64,000 nucleotides of DNA from Bacillus sp. cl95 (GCF_900115925.1 NZ_FOYF01000001.1:372001-436000); one strand, 5' to 3'. Counted from the first letter of the stretch, positions 1-9,714 are shown. Translations and numbers: made by a program. The notes: a model not told the origin generated them from the sequence alone.

Positions 1-56
1 TTAACCATTTTCATGTCTGCAATTCCTACTTTGGCAACACTTATGCTTTCGGTCAT
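1..56 (-). CDS. cheD: Chemoreceptor glutamine deamidase CheD (N-terminal fragment)
   Basis: Only the first 18 codons or so lie in the window; the rest runs off the left edge. The visible start reads MTESISVAKVGIADMKMV, which matches the start of Bacillus CheD (VGIADMKVV). CheD deamidates chemoreceptor glutamines and binds CheC, stimulating its CheY-P phosphatase activity. The ATG overlaps the cheC stop codon (ATGA, 53-56), so translation is probably coupled to cheC. The short length limits certainty, but the position directly after cheC supports the call. Confidence 0.85.
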   Translation of the reverse strand, partial: MTESISVAKVGIADMKMV

Positions 57-694
57 GGTTGTTCTACCCCTAATGATTCAAAAATAATCTGAAATGAGTC
101 GGGATCAGGCAATAAGAAAAAATGACCTTTTACACTTTCATTTTCAGATGTATCATTTCCTTCATTTAAAGCAGTATCAATTAAGATTGCGTAGTCGCTA
201 ATTTGCGAATATTCAATAAGTCCAAAACTAATGATGGCACCAAACATATCAATATTCAGCGCTGGTACTGATGGATAAAGAGACATATCCGTAAAATCCG
301 ACAACGCTGATAAATAAGACCCTGCTAATATATTGCCCAATTCTTGAAAAGCAGAGAGTGCCAATTCATCTTGTGGGCTGTGCTCAAACGAAAATTCCTT
401 ATCACCTATCATCTCTTGTATGAATCGAGATGCCTGAGTAAGAGGAAGGACAAAGAACATTCCACCTGGTGCTTCGCCCTCGATTCTCAAATAGACACTT
501 GCAACAACATTATCAGCACCGCCCGCAAGTTCCATCATTTCATCAAACGATATGATTCGTACATCAGGTACCTTCATGTCTATCTTTTTATTAAGTAATT
601 TGGAAAGTGATGTTGCAGCATTGCCTGCTCCAATATTGCCTATTTCTTTTAGTATATCCAGATGCATGGATGTGAATTTTTCAATAAATCTCAT
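53..694 (-). CDS. cheC: CheY-P phosphatase CheC
   Basis: This 213-residue protein is about the size of B. subtilis CheC (209). It has two copies of the phosphatase signature E-x-x-N: EIGN at residues 17-20 and ELGN at 118-121. Each sits in the helix that inserts into the CheY-P active site. In Bacilli CheC removes phosphate from CheY-P and forms a complex with CheD, giving an adaptation feedback loop. The gene overlaps cheD by four bases and follows cheW by about ten bases in the che end of the flagellar operon. Both active sites look intact, so it should be catalytic. Confidence 0.96.
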   Translation of the reverse strand: MRFIEKFTSMHLDILKEIGNIGAGNAATSLSKLLNKKIDMKVPDVRIISFDEMMELAGGADNVVASVYLRIEGEAPGGMFFVLPLTQASRFIQEMIGDKEFSFEHSPQDELALSAFQELGNILAGSYLSALSDFTDMSLYPSVPALNIDMFGAIISFGLIEYSQISDYAILIDTALNEGNDTSENESVKGHFFLLPDPDSFQIIFESLGVEQP

Positions 695-704
695 GTATTA
701 GTCC

Positions 705-1187
705 TTATCCTTCGATTCCTTTGGTCGCTTTTAAGACATCGTCTTCATCAAGCACTTTTTTAAGCTCGAGAAGGATGAGCAGTCTCTTGTCGATTTTCAC
801 AACACCATTGATATACTCCGCTTCAAGTACTCCTACAATTTCAGGAGGAGGTTCGATGGAATCTGTTGGAATATCAATTACATCATTTGCTGCGTCGACG
901 ATTAGACCTACTTCCATCTCTTCAAGTGCCGCAATGATCACCCTTGTACTATCAGAGTAAACCGTTTCGTCTAATCCGAAGCGATTACGTAAGTCGATTA
1001 TTGGTGTCACCACTCCACGTAGATTAATGACCCCTTTAACAAACGAAACAGTACCTGGAACTCTTGTTATATGCTGAACCTTTTCAATAGAACGTACCTG
1101 GCTAACAGGGATTGCATACTCTTTTTCTTTTAGTTGAAATACGATTATCTTCATGACTGCTGATAAAGTTTCGTTCAAGGTTTCCAC
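705..1187 (-). CDS. cheW: Chemotaxis coupling protein CheW
   Basis: This is a single-domain CheW of about 160 residues. The core begins IIVFQLKEKEYAIPVSQV, followed by the typical RVPGTVSFVKGVINLRGVV segment. CheW links the CheA kinase to chemoreceptors at the inner face of the membrane. The start is uncertain. A GTG at 1187 sits too close to the only purine-rich stretch (AAGGGAAG). A TTG three codons later (1178) has better spacing, and an ATG at 1154 has no ribosome binding site. The gene is separated from cheA by about 150 bases holding a decayed dispersed repeat, whereas B. subtilis cheA and cheW are almost adjacent. Confidence 0.95.
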   Translation of the reverse strand: METLNETLSAVMKIIVFQLKEKEYAIPVSQVRSIEKVQHITRVPGTVSFVKGVINLRGVVTPIIDLRNRFGLDETVYSDSTRVIIAALEEMEVGLIVDAANDVIDIPTDSIEPPPEIVGVLEAEYINGVVKIDKRLLILLELKKVLDEDDVLKATKGIEG

Positions 1188-1233
1188 TTCCCTTAGTCAA
1201 TTCTCATGCGATGGCATAATTTAAATGTTTCTT

Positions 1234-1330
1234 TTGGCTGTTTTCGTAAAATTTGCTGCTTTATAAGGAGTTGTTGATTTCGACCACAGGATTCTTGCAC
1301 CTTGCTTCAATCAACAAATAGCAAATTTTA
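1234..1330. repeat. Decayed Bacillaceae dispersed repeat between cheA and cheW
   Basis: Between cheA and cheW lies a non-coding stretch with arms GTTGATT (1273-1279) and AATCAAC (1309-1315). It is flanked by TTGGCTGTTTTCGTAAA (1234 on) and an interior CAGGATTCTTGCACCTTGC. From memory, this is the outline of the common Bacillaceae intergenic repeat that begins with GTTGATTTCCGCTCCAGG and ends in CGCTCCAATCAAC. Here the GC-rich middle is missing and the rest has drifted. It has no open frame and probably only lengthens the spacer in the che mRNA. Confidence 0.6.
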
Positions 1331-1336
1331 AATTAG

Positions 1337-3385
1337 CTATTTTATTAAAGCATTACAATCAACGATTAACGCCACTTGGCCGTCACCAAGGATGGTTGCA
1401 CCGGAGATGGCAAAGATGTTCGTCAAATAGTTACCTAATGACTTCAGGACAACTTCCTGTTGACCAATGAATGAATCCACTACCAAGCCGGCAAGTTTGT
1501 CACCTTTTCTTACAACGATAACAGAGTAAAAGTCATTGTCCTCTACTACACCAGGCACTTCAAACAATTCCTTTAAGAATAATAACGGTACAACTCTTCC
1601 TCTAAAATCGATCACCTTTTGATTGTGCGAGTTCATGATATCCTCTTTCTTCACAATCGCCGTTTCGATAATAGAAGATAGCGGAATAGCAAACTTTTCT
1701 TTTTGAATTTCAACAAGCATGACTGAAATAATGGAAAGGGTTAATGGCAATTGCACTGAAAATAACGAGCCATTCCCTTCTGTAGAATCAATTGAAATGG
1801 ATCCTCCAAGAGATTCAATCGTGCTTTTCACAACATCAAGTCCGACGCCGCGTCCTGAAATATCGGAAATTTTCTCTGCTGTTGAGAAACCCGATGCTAG
1901 TATAAGTTCATATACCTGTTTATCTGTTAAGGAAGCAGCAGCTTGCTCTGTCACGATTCCTTTATTTATTGCTTTCGCCAAAACTCTTTCCCTGCTTATG
2001 CCTGCCCCGTCGTCTTCAATTTCAATAAAGACATGATTTCCACTGTGATAAGCTTTAAGGATGACAGTTCCTTCTTCAGGTTTCCCCTTTGCTTTTCTGA
2101 CTTCAGGAGTCTCAATGCCATGGTCTAGGGCATTGCGGATTAAGTGCACAAGCGGGTCACCTATTTCATCAATGACGGTACGATCCAATTCTGTTTCAGC
2201 ACCCACAACTTCCAAGTTAATCTTCTTATTCAAATCACGCGCAAGTTGACGAACCATTCTCGGAAAACGGTTGAACACGGTTTCAACTGGGACCATGCGC
2301 ATATTTAAGATAATATTTTGCAAATCCCCAGAGATTCGTGACATTCTCTCCACTGTTTCATGTAATTCTTGATTATTCAATTCTCTTGAAATTTGCTCAA
2401 GTCGTCCACGGTCAATAACAAGTTCCTCAAACAAATTCATGAGTATATCTAGTCTCTCAATGTTGACCCGGATCGTTTTGTTGCTTGCATTGGGTTGCTT
2501 GGCTGTTTGCTTGTTTTCTTCCTGAGGTACCACCACTGACACAACCTCATTGACTTCCTGCTCAGCAAGTTTTGTGTCTGACACCATTTCGTGAATTAAT
2601 TCATGTGACTCTGTGCTGGATGAATAGTCTATCTCTGCAACTTCTACATTTTCAACTTCAGAAACGTTCATGATTTTCTTTTGAATAGAGTCTTGGGACT
2701 CTGTCGAAACAATCGCAACTGTAAAGTGTTGGTCAAAATTTTCTTCTTCTAATTGATCAACTGTCGGAGTGGACTTTATGACTTCCCCAACTTGTTCAAG
2801 AACCTCAAAAACCATGAATACTCGAGCTGCTTTAAGGACACAGTCTTCTCTTAATGCAATCGTAACCTCATAGCTATTAAATCCTTGTTCTTTCGATTGT
2901 TGAAAAATAGTTTTTTCGAAATCATCATAAGAGTTCTTGATGACTTTGGCTGTCGAAGCGGGATGTTGAACGGTTTTGGTACCGCCATTTATTTGATTTG
3001 GTTGCTCACCATTTTCGATTAACTTGAGTTTATTAACCACTTCTTTGACATCCCTTTTCCCATCGCCACCCTCTGCGATGGAATGTACCATTGCTTCTAA
3101 ATCATCGACCGCTTGGAAAACCACATCTAATAATTCAGCAGAAACCTTTATTTTCATATTTCTGATGGCATCAAGTACATTTTCCATCTGATGTGTCAAA
3201 CTTGCCAAGTCCTCATAGCCCATTGTCGCTGACATCCCTTTTAATGTATGAGCTGAGCGGAATATTTCATTTACAATTGTCAAGTTTTCCGGATTTTTTT
3301 CGAGTTCCAGCAAATGTTCGTTACAGGATTGTAAATGTTCTTTACTTTCTTCAATAAATATTTCTAAATACTGATTCATTTCCAT
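1337..3385 (-). CDS. cheA: Chemotaxis histidine kinase CheA
   Basis: This 682-residue kinase has the five CheA domains in order. P1 carries the phospho-accepting His46 in SAHTLKG. P2 is a CheY/CheB docking region, P3 the dimerisation helices, P4 an HATPase with N, G1 and G2 boxes (VHLIRNALDHG, DDGAGI, GRGVGLDVV), and P5 a CheW-like domain at the C terminus. CheA phosphorylates CheY and CheB in response to receptors. I chose the ATG giving MEMNQYLEIF: GAGGGG lies ten bases upstream, while an upstream in-frame GTG would overlap that site. B. subtilis CheA starts the same way. cheB lies 20 bases upstream. Confidence 0.97.
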   Translation of the reverse strand: MEMNQYLEIFIEESKEHLQSCNEHLLELEKNPENLTIVNEIFRSAHTLKGMSATMGYEDLASLTHQMENVLDAIRNMKIKVSAELLDVVFQAVDDLEAMVHSIAEGGDGKRDVKEVVNKLKLIENGEQPNQINGGTKTVQHPASTAKVIKNSYDDFEKTIFQQSKEQGFNSYEVTIALREDCVLKAARVFMVFEVLEQVGEVIKSTPTVDQLEEENFDQHFTVAIVSTESQDSIQKKIMNVSEVENVEVAEIDYSSSTESHELIHEMVSDTKLAEQEVNEVVSVVVPQEENKQTAKQPNASNKTIRVNIERLDILMNLFEELVIDRGRLEQISRELNNQELHETVERMSRISGDLQNIILNMRMVPVETVFNRFPRMVRQLARDLNKKINLEVVGAETELDRTVIDEIGDPLVHLIRNALDHGIETPEVRKAKGKPEEGTVILKAYHSGNHVFIEIEDDGAGISRERVLAKAINKGIVTEQAAASLTDKQVYELILASGFSTAEKISDISGRGVGLDVVKSTIESLGGSISIDSTEGNGSLFSVQLPLTLSIISVMLVEIQKEKFAIPLSSIIETAIVKKEDIMNSHNQKVIDFRGRVVPLLFLKELFEVPGVVEDNDFYSVIVVRKGDKLAGLVVDSFIGQQEVVLKSLGNYLTNIFAISGATILGDGQVALIVDCNALIK

Positions 3386-3405
3386 GTGCCACACGCCCCT
3401 CTACT

Positions 3406-4503
3406 TTAAACAAATTTCATGATTGTTTCTGCAATATGATTAAGATCCTGTACTTCGTCAACAAGCTTTGTAGATATTGCTGCTTTTGGCATTCCAAATA
3501 CGATGGATGTATTTTGCGATTCTGCAATAGCAGCAACATTGCCTTTAGTTTTTAAATCGATAATGCCTTGCGATCCATCCGCACCCATTCCAGTCATAAT
3601 GACAGCAACTTTTGCGAATTCCGTCATTTTGCTTACTGATTCAAACAAGATATCTACAGAAGGGCGATGACCATTCTTCGGAGGTGACTGATCTAGGTCT
3701 GCAAGTAAATTACCACCAACTAGCTTCGCCTTAAAGTGATAACCACCCGGGGCTATATAGGCCGTTCCTTTCCTTAATACCTCTCCGTCTTCTGCTTCCT
3801 TTACGGATATGCTGCATAGTGAATCTAATCTAGTCGCAAGCGATTTTGTAAAGCCCGGTGGCATATGCTGAACAATTAGGATAGGAGCGTCTATATTGGC
3901 AGGCAATTTTGTTAGAACTGCCTGCAAAGCTCTTGGTCCTCCAGTAGATGTACCAATTAGAATAATTTTCTTTGCGTGTTGTGAAGAGAGATTGTTTTTA
4001 GGCTTTTGTATTGATGCCTTTATTGATTCCATTTTACTATATGATTTTGCGACAGGAATAGACAAATTTATGTCGGAATTTGCAGTAGCAAGATGAACGA
4101 TGTTCGCCTTACTTGCAGATAATACCTTTTCAATTAATTCTTCCTTAATTTTATGGAGATCTAAGGATATTGCACCTGATGGTTTTTGGATAAAATCAAC
4201 CGCACCTGACTGAATAGCAATGAAGGTATTTTCAGCGCCCTCATTAGTAGTACTTGAAAGCATGATGATGGGTACGGGGTTTTCCTTCATAATCATCTTC
4301 ACTGCTGAAAGTCCATCCATGACAGGCATTTCAACATCCATCGTCACGACATTGGGCTTTAAAACTTTTATCTTTTTTAAAGCATCCTCCCCATTGCGAG
4401 CTGTTCCCACAATTTCAATTCGGGGGTTATTGGAAAGAAAATCTTGGATGAGTTTTCGCATAAAAGCGGAATCGTCTACGATGAGTACTTTGATCTTTTC
4501 CAA
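3406..4503 (-). CDS. cheB: Chemoreceptor methylesterase CheB
   Basis: CheB has an N-terminal receiver domain (acidic D10/D11, phospho-acceptor D56, lysine near 107) joined to a C-terminal methylesterase. The esterase triad is visible: Ser186 in GTSTGGP, His213 in QHMPPGFT, and an Asp in MTGMGADG near residue 306. It removes methyl groups from, and can deamidate, chemoreceptors during adaptation. The linker (about 125-175) is long and rich in Ser and Lys. The start appears to be TTG (TTGGAAAAGATC), placing the receiver directly at the N terminus as in other CheB proteins. The gene lies ten bases after flhG. Confidence 0.97.
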   Translation of the reverse strand: MEKIKVLIVDDSAFMRKLIQDFLSNNPRIEIVGTARNGEDALKKIKVLKPNVVTMDVEMPVMDGLSAVKMIMKENPVPIIMLSSTTNEGAENTFIAIQSGAVDFIQKPSGAISLDLHKIKEELIEKVLSASKANIVHLATANSDINLSIPVAKSYSKMESIKASIQKPKNNLSSQHAKKIILIGTSTGGPRALQAVLTKLPANIDAPILIVQHMPPGFTKSLATRLDSLCSISVKEAEDGEVLRKGTAYIAPGGYHFKAKLVGGNLLADLDQSPPKNGHRPSVDILFESVSKMTEFAKVAVIMTGMGADGSQGIIDLKTKGNVAAIAESQNTSIVFGMPKAAISTKLVDEVQDLNHIAETIMKFV

Positions 4504-4512
4504 AATGATGCA

Positions 4513-5379
4513 CTACCTTTCGAAAAGAAACCTTTTCAATTTTGACATAAAAGAATGCGATATTAGCGAATTAACTTCTTCTGATTTGTTTCTGACATAT
4601 TGAGCAGTAATCATTTCTAAGGCTTTAGATGCCTCGGATTTAGGACTATTGAGCAGAAAAGGTATTTGGTTTCGGACAGATTGCTGCACATTTCGATCAT
4701 CCGGCAACATACCAAGGGAAACGATTTCTTTGTTCAAAAACTTCTGAACAACGTCAGAAAGCCTTTTTAACGTGTCTTTTCCATCTTTTTCAGACAGTGC
4801 CCTGTTGACAACTACATAAAAAGGAATGTTGTTATCATACATATTTAAGTGCTTCAAAGTAGCGTATGCGTCAGTTAAGGAAGTAGGTTCTGGTGTTGTG
4901 ACGACGATAATTTCATTGACAGAGAGCAGGAACCTCAAAGAATCTTCAGTGACACCGGCACCCATGTCGAAGATAAGGAAATCAAATTGATTTAATTCAT
5001 GATGAAGATCGTCTATAAAAGAGCGTAGTTTACCTTCATCGAATTGAACCAACTGTGTAAGTCCAGTACCTCCAGCGATGTATCGGATGCCTTGCGGGCC
5101 ATCCATCATAATCTCTTTTAGACCTGAAGTTCCATTTAAATAATTAACAATCGACTTGTCAGAGGATTTCCCCATTAGAATATCGAGATTCCCCATGCCA
5201 ATATCCATATCGAAAACAAGAACCTTGTACCCTTTCTGCGCTAGGGAAATGGAAAAATTCAATGAGAAATTCGATTTTCCTACTCCACCTTTGCCGCTAA
5301 CAATGGCAATGGCATTTGTAAAGGACTGACTTTCAATGCTTTTTAATCTAAGGCGTAAGCTTTCTGCTTGATCTTTCAT
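4513..5379 (-). CDS. flhG: MinD-like flagellar number ATPase FlhG (YlxH)
   Basis: This 288-residue MinD/ParA-type ATPase has the deviant Walker A GKGGVGKS at residues 29-36 and a C-terminal amphipathic stretch (MSKLKRFLFER) suited to membrane binding. The N terminus carries DQAESLR, matching the DQAxxLR motif by which FlhG stimulates the GTPase of FlhF. FlhF and FlhG together set the position and number of flagellar basal bodies; in B. subtilis FlhG also interacts with the C-ring proteins FliM/FliY. The gene starts a base or two after flhF, suggesting coupled synthesis of the two partners. Confidence 0.96.
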   Translation of the reverse strand: MKDQAESLRLRLKSIESQSFTNAIAIVSGKGGVGKSNFSLNFSISLAQKGYKVLVFDMDIGMGNLDILMGKSSDKSIVNYLNGTSGLKEIMMDGPQGIRYIAGGTGLTQLVQFDEGKLRSFIDDLHHELNQFDFLIFDMGAGVTEDSLRFLLSVNEIIVVTTPEPTSLTDAYATLKHLNMYDNNIPFYVVVNRALSEKDGKDTLKRLSDVVQKFLNKEIVSLGMLPDDRNVQQSVRNQIPFLLNSPKSEASKALEMITAQYVRNKSEEVNSLISHSFMSKLKRFLFER

Positions 5380-5380
5380 T

Positions 5381-6562
5381 TTAATTTTCCCCTATTAAAT
5401 AGCTTTTAATGGCATTAGGGGATGCTTCGATTATGTCATCCGGGACGTCTTGACCATTAGTGATGTAAGCCACTCCAACGTGATGTTGTAATGTCATATT
5501 GAGCATCGCCCCATAAACGGATGTTTCATCTGCTTTTGTAAAAATAAGCTTATCAATACCAATGAGTGCAAATTGCTGGTAAATAGCTTTCATGTCTTTT
5601 TCTTTCGCAGTGAGCGACAAAACAAGAAACGTTTCCATATCTTTTTCAAAATCGATTGTTTTCTTTAAGTCATCCACATATTTTTTATTTCTGAAATTGC
5701 GGCCGGCCGTATCAATCAAAACAGCATCGTAATCGGCAAACTTTTCGGTTGCGTTACGAAACTCTTCAAGACTGTAACAAACTTCAACAGGAATATTAAG
5801 TATACTTGCGTATGTTTTAAGCTGTTCAATGGCCGCAATTCGATAAGTATCTGTAGTGATGAAAGCGACTTTCTTTTGATGTTTGATGACCATATCTGCA
5901 GCCACCTTGGCGAGTGTAGTGGTCTTACCGACTCCTGTTGGTCCGACAACATTTATAAACTTTTTAGAAAAACTCACGCCTCCAAAAGCAATGGGCGCTA
6001 GAGAATCAACGATTTCATCCCCAAGGATTTCCAATAAGTTTTCTTGTGAAAGATCGCTTTCTTTTGAATACCATTTTTCGGTTAATTTCTTTAAGAGTCT
6101 TTCTTGAATCTCTATTGAGACCTCTTGCTCATCGAGCATTTCCTGAATACCTGCAATTGGAACGGGCGTAAGATGATTAATAAGTTGGTTTTCTTTTGGT
6201 AGGTTTTTCACAATCATTTTCAATTCATTTACTTCTTTTATTAAATCATCGTTTTTTATGTTTGGATGTACTATTGGTTCAGGTTTTTTTTTGATTTTCT
6301 GCTCTGTGTAAGTCGGTTTTGGACTTGCCACTTTTTCAGGCCATTGCGTTGGCAATGCTTCTCTTACATTCTTTACTTTCTCTTCTTTAGGTATTGGGTC
6401 AATTGCTGCAATGACTTCTATTTGCTTCTTTCTAAAGAAACCAAGAAAACCTCCACCATAAACAACTTTTGAATTTAGGATAACCGCTTCGTCACCAAGT
6501 TCTGCTCTTATCGTCTTAAGTGCTTCAGGCATGGAATCTGCAATAATCTTTTTTATCTTCAT
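5381..6562 (-). CDS. flhF: Flagellar placement GTPase FlhF
   Basis: FlhF is the third SRP-type GTPase besides Ffh and FtsY, both also in this window. The 393 residues comprise a basic, proline-rich B region (about 55-115), a helical N domain, and a G domain with Walker A GPTGVGKT (207-214). Further motifs include DTAGRN and TKADE. It acts at the membrane to recruit early basal-body proteins such as FliF. It overlaps flhA by four bases (ATGA) and is followed at once by flhG, its GTPase activator. Length and domain order are normal. Confidence 0.96.
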   Translation of the reverse strand: MKIKKIIADSMPEALKTIRAELGDEAVILNSKVVYGGGFLGFFRKKQIEVIAAIDPIPKEEKVKNVREALPTQWPEKVASPKPTYTEQKIKKKPEPIVHPNIKNDDLIKEVNELKMIVKNLPKENQLINHLTPVPIAGIQEMLDEQEVSIEIQERLLKKLTEKWYSKESDLSQENLLEILGDEIVDSLAPIAFGGVSFSKKFINVVGPTGVGKTTTLAKVAADMVIKHQKKVAFITTDTYRIAAIEQLKTYASILNIPVEVCYSLEEFRNATEKFADYDAVLIDTAGRNFRNKKYVDDLKKTIDFEKDMETFLVLSLTAKEKDMKAIYQQFALIGIDKLIFTKADETSVYGAMLNMTLQHHVGVAYITNGQDVPDDIIEASPNAIKSYLIGEN

Positions 6563-8595
6563 TCAATATTCACCACCCCAACACTTTGGACTTCGACATT
6601 CGCTTCGAGTTCGTTATAGGATAAGATTGGAACCTTAGGGAAATAGCGTTCAGTTAGTTGCCGTACATACATCCTCACAGCAGGAGAGCATAATACGATT
6701 GGCGTTTGTTCCATAATAGAAAGCTGTTCAATATTTGAAGCAATTGATTCAAGTATTGACTGAGATACGACAGGGTCCATTGATAGATAATTTCCATGTT
6801 CTGTTTGCTGAATTCCATCAGCAATACTTTTTTCAATTTTCCCAGACAAAGTTACAACTTTCAGAGACTCCCCATTGCCTGAGTATTGATTTGTGATTTG
6901 TCTTGCAAGTGCTTGACGAACGTATTCTGCAAGAACATCCGTATCGGAAGTGACTTTTCCAAAATCGGCAAGTGTTTCGAATATAATTGGCAAGTTTCTG
7001 ATCGATACATTTTCCCTTAAAAGTTTAGCTAAGACTTTTTGAACCTCACCTACAGATAAAGGAGTCGGTGTGACTTCTTCAACGAGAATCGGATAACTTT
7101 CTTTAAGATGGTCGATTAATTGCTTTGTTTCTTGTCTACCTAACAAATCATGTGCATTTGCCTTGATGATTTCTGTAATATGTGTGGATACGACAGATGG
7201 CGGATCTACAACTGTATAACCAAAGATTTCAGCTTGTTCCTTCATGTCTTCGGTAATCCATTTGGCAGGCAAACCGAAGGATGGCTCTATCGTATCAATA
7301 CCTTCGATAGACTCTTCGTCTATACCAGGGCTCATTGCCAGATAATGATCCAAGAGCAATTCTCCTCTTGCCAATTCGTTTCCTTTAATTTTCAAGCGAT
7401 ATTCGTTAGGATGCAGTTGAATATTGTCTCTAATTCGAACAACAGGGATGACCAATCCCAATTCAATTGCCAACTGTCTTCTAATCATGACTATTCGATC
7501 AAGTAAATCCCCACCTTGATTTGTATCAGCCAAAGGAATTAGACCATATCCAAATTCGAATTCAACTGGATCTACATTCAACAAATTAATGACGCTTTCA
7601 GGGCTTTTCATTTCATCCGTCTCGATTTCTTCTTCCAACTCTTGTAATTGACCTTTATCAGGTTCTGGTACTCGGGAGAAAGAATAGCCTCCGATAGCTA
7701 AAAGTGCCGCTACAGGCAAGGTAATAATATCGTTAATTGGTGTTAATAAGCCTAATAGTGCAATGGTGCCACCTGCCACATACAACATTGCAGGATATGC
7801 AAATAGCTGCTTAGTCAAATCGTGTCCTAGGTTTCCTTCAGACGCAGCCCTTGTCACGATAATACCAGTCGCCGTGGTAATTAAAAGGGCAGGAATTTGA
7901 CTTACGATTCCATCGCCGACGGTCATCAATGAAAACCTTTGCGCTGCTTCAGCAAAAGGTAGACCTTGCTGTGTCATCCCAATGACCATTCCGAAAATAA
8001 GATTGATCATGACAATGATAATCCCGGCAATCGCGTCCCCTTTAACGAACTTACTAGCTCCATCCATAGCTCCATAAAAGTCGGCTTCACGGCTTACTTT
8101 TTCACGGCGCTCTCTTGCTTGTTGTTCTGAAATCATCCCAGCATTCAGGTCAGCATCAATACTCATTTGCTTACCTGGCATTGCGTCGAGCGTAAAACGT
8201 GCAGCAACTTCGGATACACGCTCGGCTCCTTTTGTAATTACGATAAACTGGATGATAACCAGAATGGCGAAGACAACGATACCAACGATGGGATTCCCAC
8301 CTACTACGAATGTTCCGAACGTTTCAACCACGCCACCGGCTTCTCCATGAGTGAGGATCGATCTCGTCGTTGAAACATTCAAACCAAGCCTAAACAGAGT
8401 AAGCAATAATAATAGGGAAGGAAATATTGAGAATTGCAATGGTTCACTCATATTCATTGAAATCAAAAGTACTAATAAAGCTAAAGAGATATTCATGATA
8501 ATCAAGATACTAAGTAACCACGTAGGAAACGGGATGATCAGCATTGCGACAATTAAAATGACGCTCAATAATACGGTTAAGTCCCTTGCTGACAT
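6559..8595 (-). CDS. flhA: Flagellar export gate protein FlhA
   Basis: This 678-residue FlhA has about eight membrane segments in its first 310 residues, including the conserved cytoplasmic FHIPEP-type loop region (RFTLDAMPGKQMSIDADLNAG). A large cytoplasmic domain (about 330-678) forms the nonameric docking ring for export chaperones and substrates. It is the proton-driven core of the type III flagellar export apparatus. The ATG is preceded by a good ribosome binding site (AAAGGAGTGAG). It follows flhB by 36 bases and overlaps flhF. Confidence 0.98.
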   Translation of the reverse strand: MSARDLTVLLSVILIVAMLIIPFPTWLLSILIIMNISLALLVLLISMNMSEPLQFSIFPSLLLLLTLFRLGLNVSTTRSILTHGEAGGVVETFGTFVVGGNPIVGIVVFAILVIIQFIVITKGAERVSEVAARFTLDAMPGKQMSIDADLNAGMISEQQARERREKVSREADFYGAMDGASKFVKGDAIAGIIIVMINLIFGMVIGMTQQGLPFAEAAQRFSLMTVGDGIVSQIPALLITTATGIIVTRAASEGNLGHDLTKQLFAYPAMLYVAGGTIALLGLLTPINDIITLPVAALLAIGGYSFSRVPEPDKGQLQELEEEIETDEMKSPESVINLLNVDPVEFEFGYGLIPLADTNQGGDLLDRIVMIRRQLAIELGLVIPVVRIRDNIQLHPNEYRLKIKGNELARGELLLDHYLAMSPGIDEESIEGIDTIEPSFGLPAKWITEDMKEQAEIFGYTVVDPPSVVSTHITEIIKANAHDLLGRQETKQLIDHLKESYPILVEEVTPTPLSVGEVQKVLAKLLRENVSIRNLPIIFETLADFGKVTSDTDVLAEYVRQALARQITNQYSGNGESLKVVTLSGKIEKSIADGIQQTEHGNYLSMDPVVSQSILESIASNIEQLSIMEQTPIVLCSPAVRMYVRQLTERYFPKVPILSYNELEANVEVQSVGVVNIE

Positions 8596-8631
8596 GTTGC
8601 CTCACTCCTTTCTTCCGTGTATAAATAACTT

Positions 8632-9714
8632 TTACAATTTGTTTTTAGAACGATAAACGAATGCAAGAATCTCCGCGATAGCCTTAAAAAATTCTTCAGG
8701 TATGATATCCCCGACTTCTGTTTGACTATATAGCGCCCTCGCCAAAGCTCTGTTTTCTATAGTTGTAACTTCATTTTCTTTCGCAATCAGCTTGATCTTT
8801 TGGGCCATAAAATCAACACCCTTGGCGACAACATAAGGAGCGTCGTACTTGTCCTCTTCATATTTGATGGCTATCGCAAAATGGGTTGGATTTGTGATGA
8901 CTACGTCAGCCTTTGGAACTTCTTGCATCATTCTTCGCATCGCCATCTCACGCTGCTTTTGCTTGATGCGAGATTTAATCATCGGGTCACCCTCGACATT
9001 CTTATATTCATCTTTTAAGTCCTGTTTTGACATTCGGATACTTTTCTCAAAATCGTATTTTTGATAAAGATAATCGAGAAATGCTAAGAACAGTAAAGCT
9101 GCTGAAGCCGCTAAACCCATTTGAACAGTTAAAGAAGCTAATGTAACAAGAGCTGCGCCTACAGCTTTTTGTGAAAGGATTAGAATCTCTTCCATCCTTG
9201 ACCAAAGGACTGAGAACGTCACAACCCCAATAAAACTGATTTTCAAGATGGATTTAACCAGTTCGACAATTGCTCTCATAGAAAAAATTCTTTTAAAACC
9301 CTTTATAGGATCAATTTTTTCTAACTTTGGTTGAATGGCTTCTGTTGAAAACATGAAACCAACTTGAAAATAGTTTGCTATTACTCCCGCAATCATAGCT
9401 ATTAACATGATGGGTCCTAAAATCAGCGCGAGTTGAGATAATACTTCAATAAACAATACTTTTAGATTCGTTTCAGTTAAATCCATCAACATATATTCTG
9501 TTAATGAATGTTGAAAAAATGAAAAAATCCCTTCAAAAAGATAGCCACCAGAAAAGGTTAAAAATAGAAACACCGCTAACAATACGAAAGCAGCATTCAT
9601 ATCCTGACTTTTCGCTACCTGTCCCTTCTTCTTGGCATCTTCTCTTTTCTTAGGAGTTGCTTTTTCTGTTTTTTCGCCCGCAAAATATTGAAGGTCAAGT
9701 GAGAGCCATTCCAT
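8632..9714 (-). CDS. flhB: Flagellar export switch protein FlhB
   Basis: FlhB is 360 residues with four membrane helices (about 42-215) and a cytoplasmic tail containing the self-cleavage motif NPTH at 275-278. Cleavage between N and P lets the export gate change from rod/hook to filament substrates, directed by FliK. The N terminus has the basic TEKATPKKREDAKKKGQ segment typical of the family. The start codon directly abuts the fliR stop (TAAATG), with GGAGG inside the last fliR codons. A second partial FlhB-tail protein is encoded far away at 37273-37569. Confidence 0.98.
   Translation of the reverse strand: MEWLSLDLQYFAGEKTEKATPKKREDAKKKGQVAKSQDMNAAFVLLAVFLFLTFSGGYLFEGIFSFFQHSLTEYMLMDLTETNLKVLFIEVLSQLALILGPIMLIAMIAGVIANYFQVGFMFSTEAIQPKLEKIDPIKGFKRIFSMRAIVELVKSILKISFIGVVTFSVLWSRMEEILILSQKAVGAALVTLASLTVQMGLAASAALLFLAFLDYLYQKYDFEKSIRMSKQDLKDEYKNVEGDPMIKSRIKQKQREMAMRRMMQEVPKADVVITNPTHFAIAIKYEEDKYDAPYVVAKGVDFMAQKIKLIAKENEVTTIENRALARALYSQTEVGDIIPEEFFKAIAEILAFVYRSKNKL

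Noticed and set aside
721-960. Plus-strand frames opposite cheW, cheA, topA, smc and other genes
   Set aside because: They are antisense shadows of well-conserved minus-strand genes, without ribosome binding sites or recognisable protein features.
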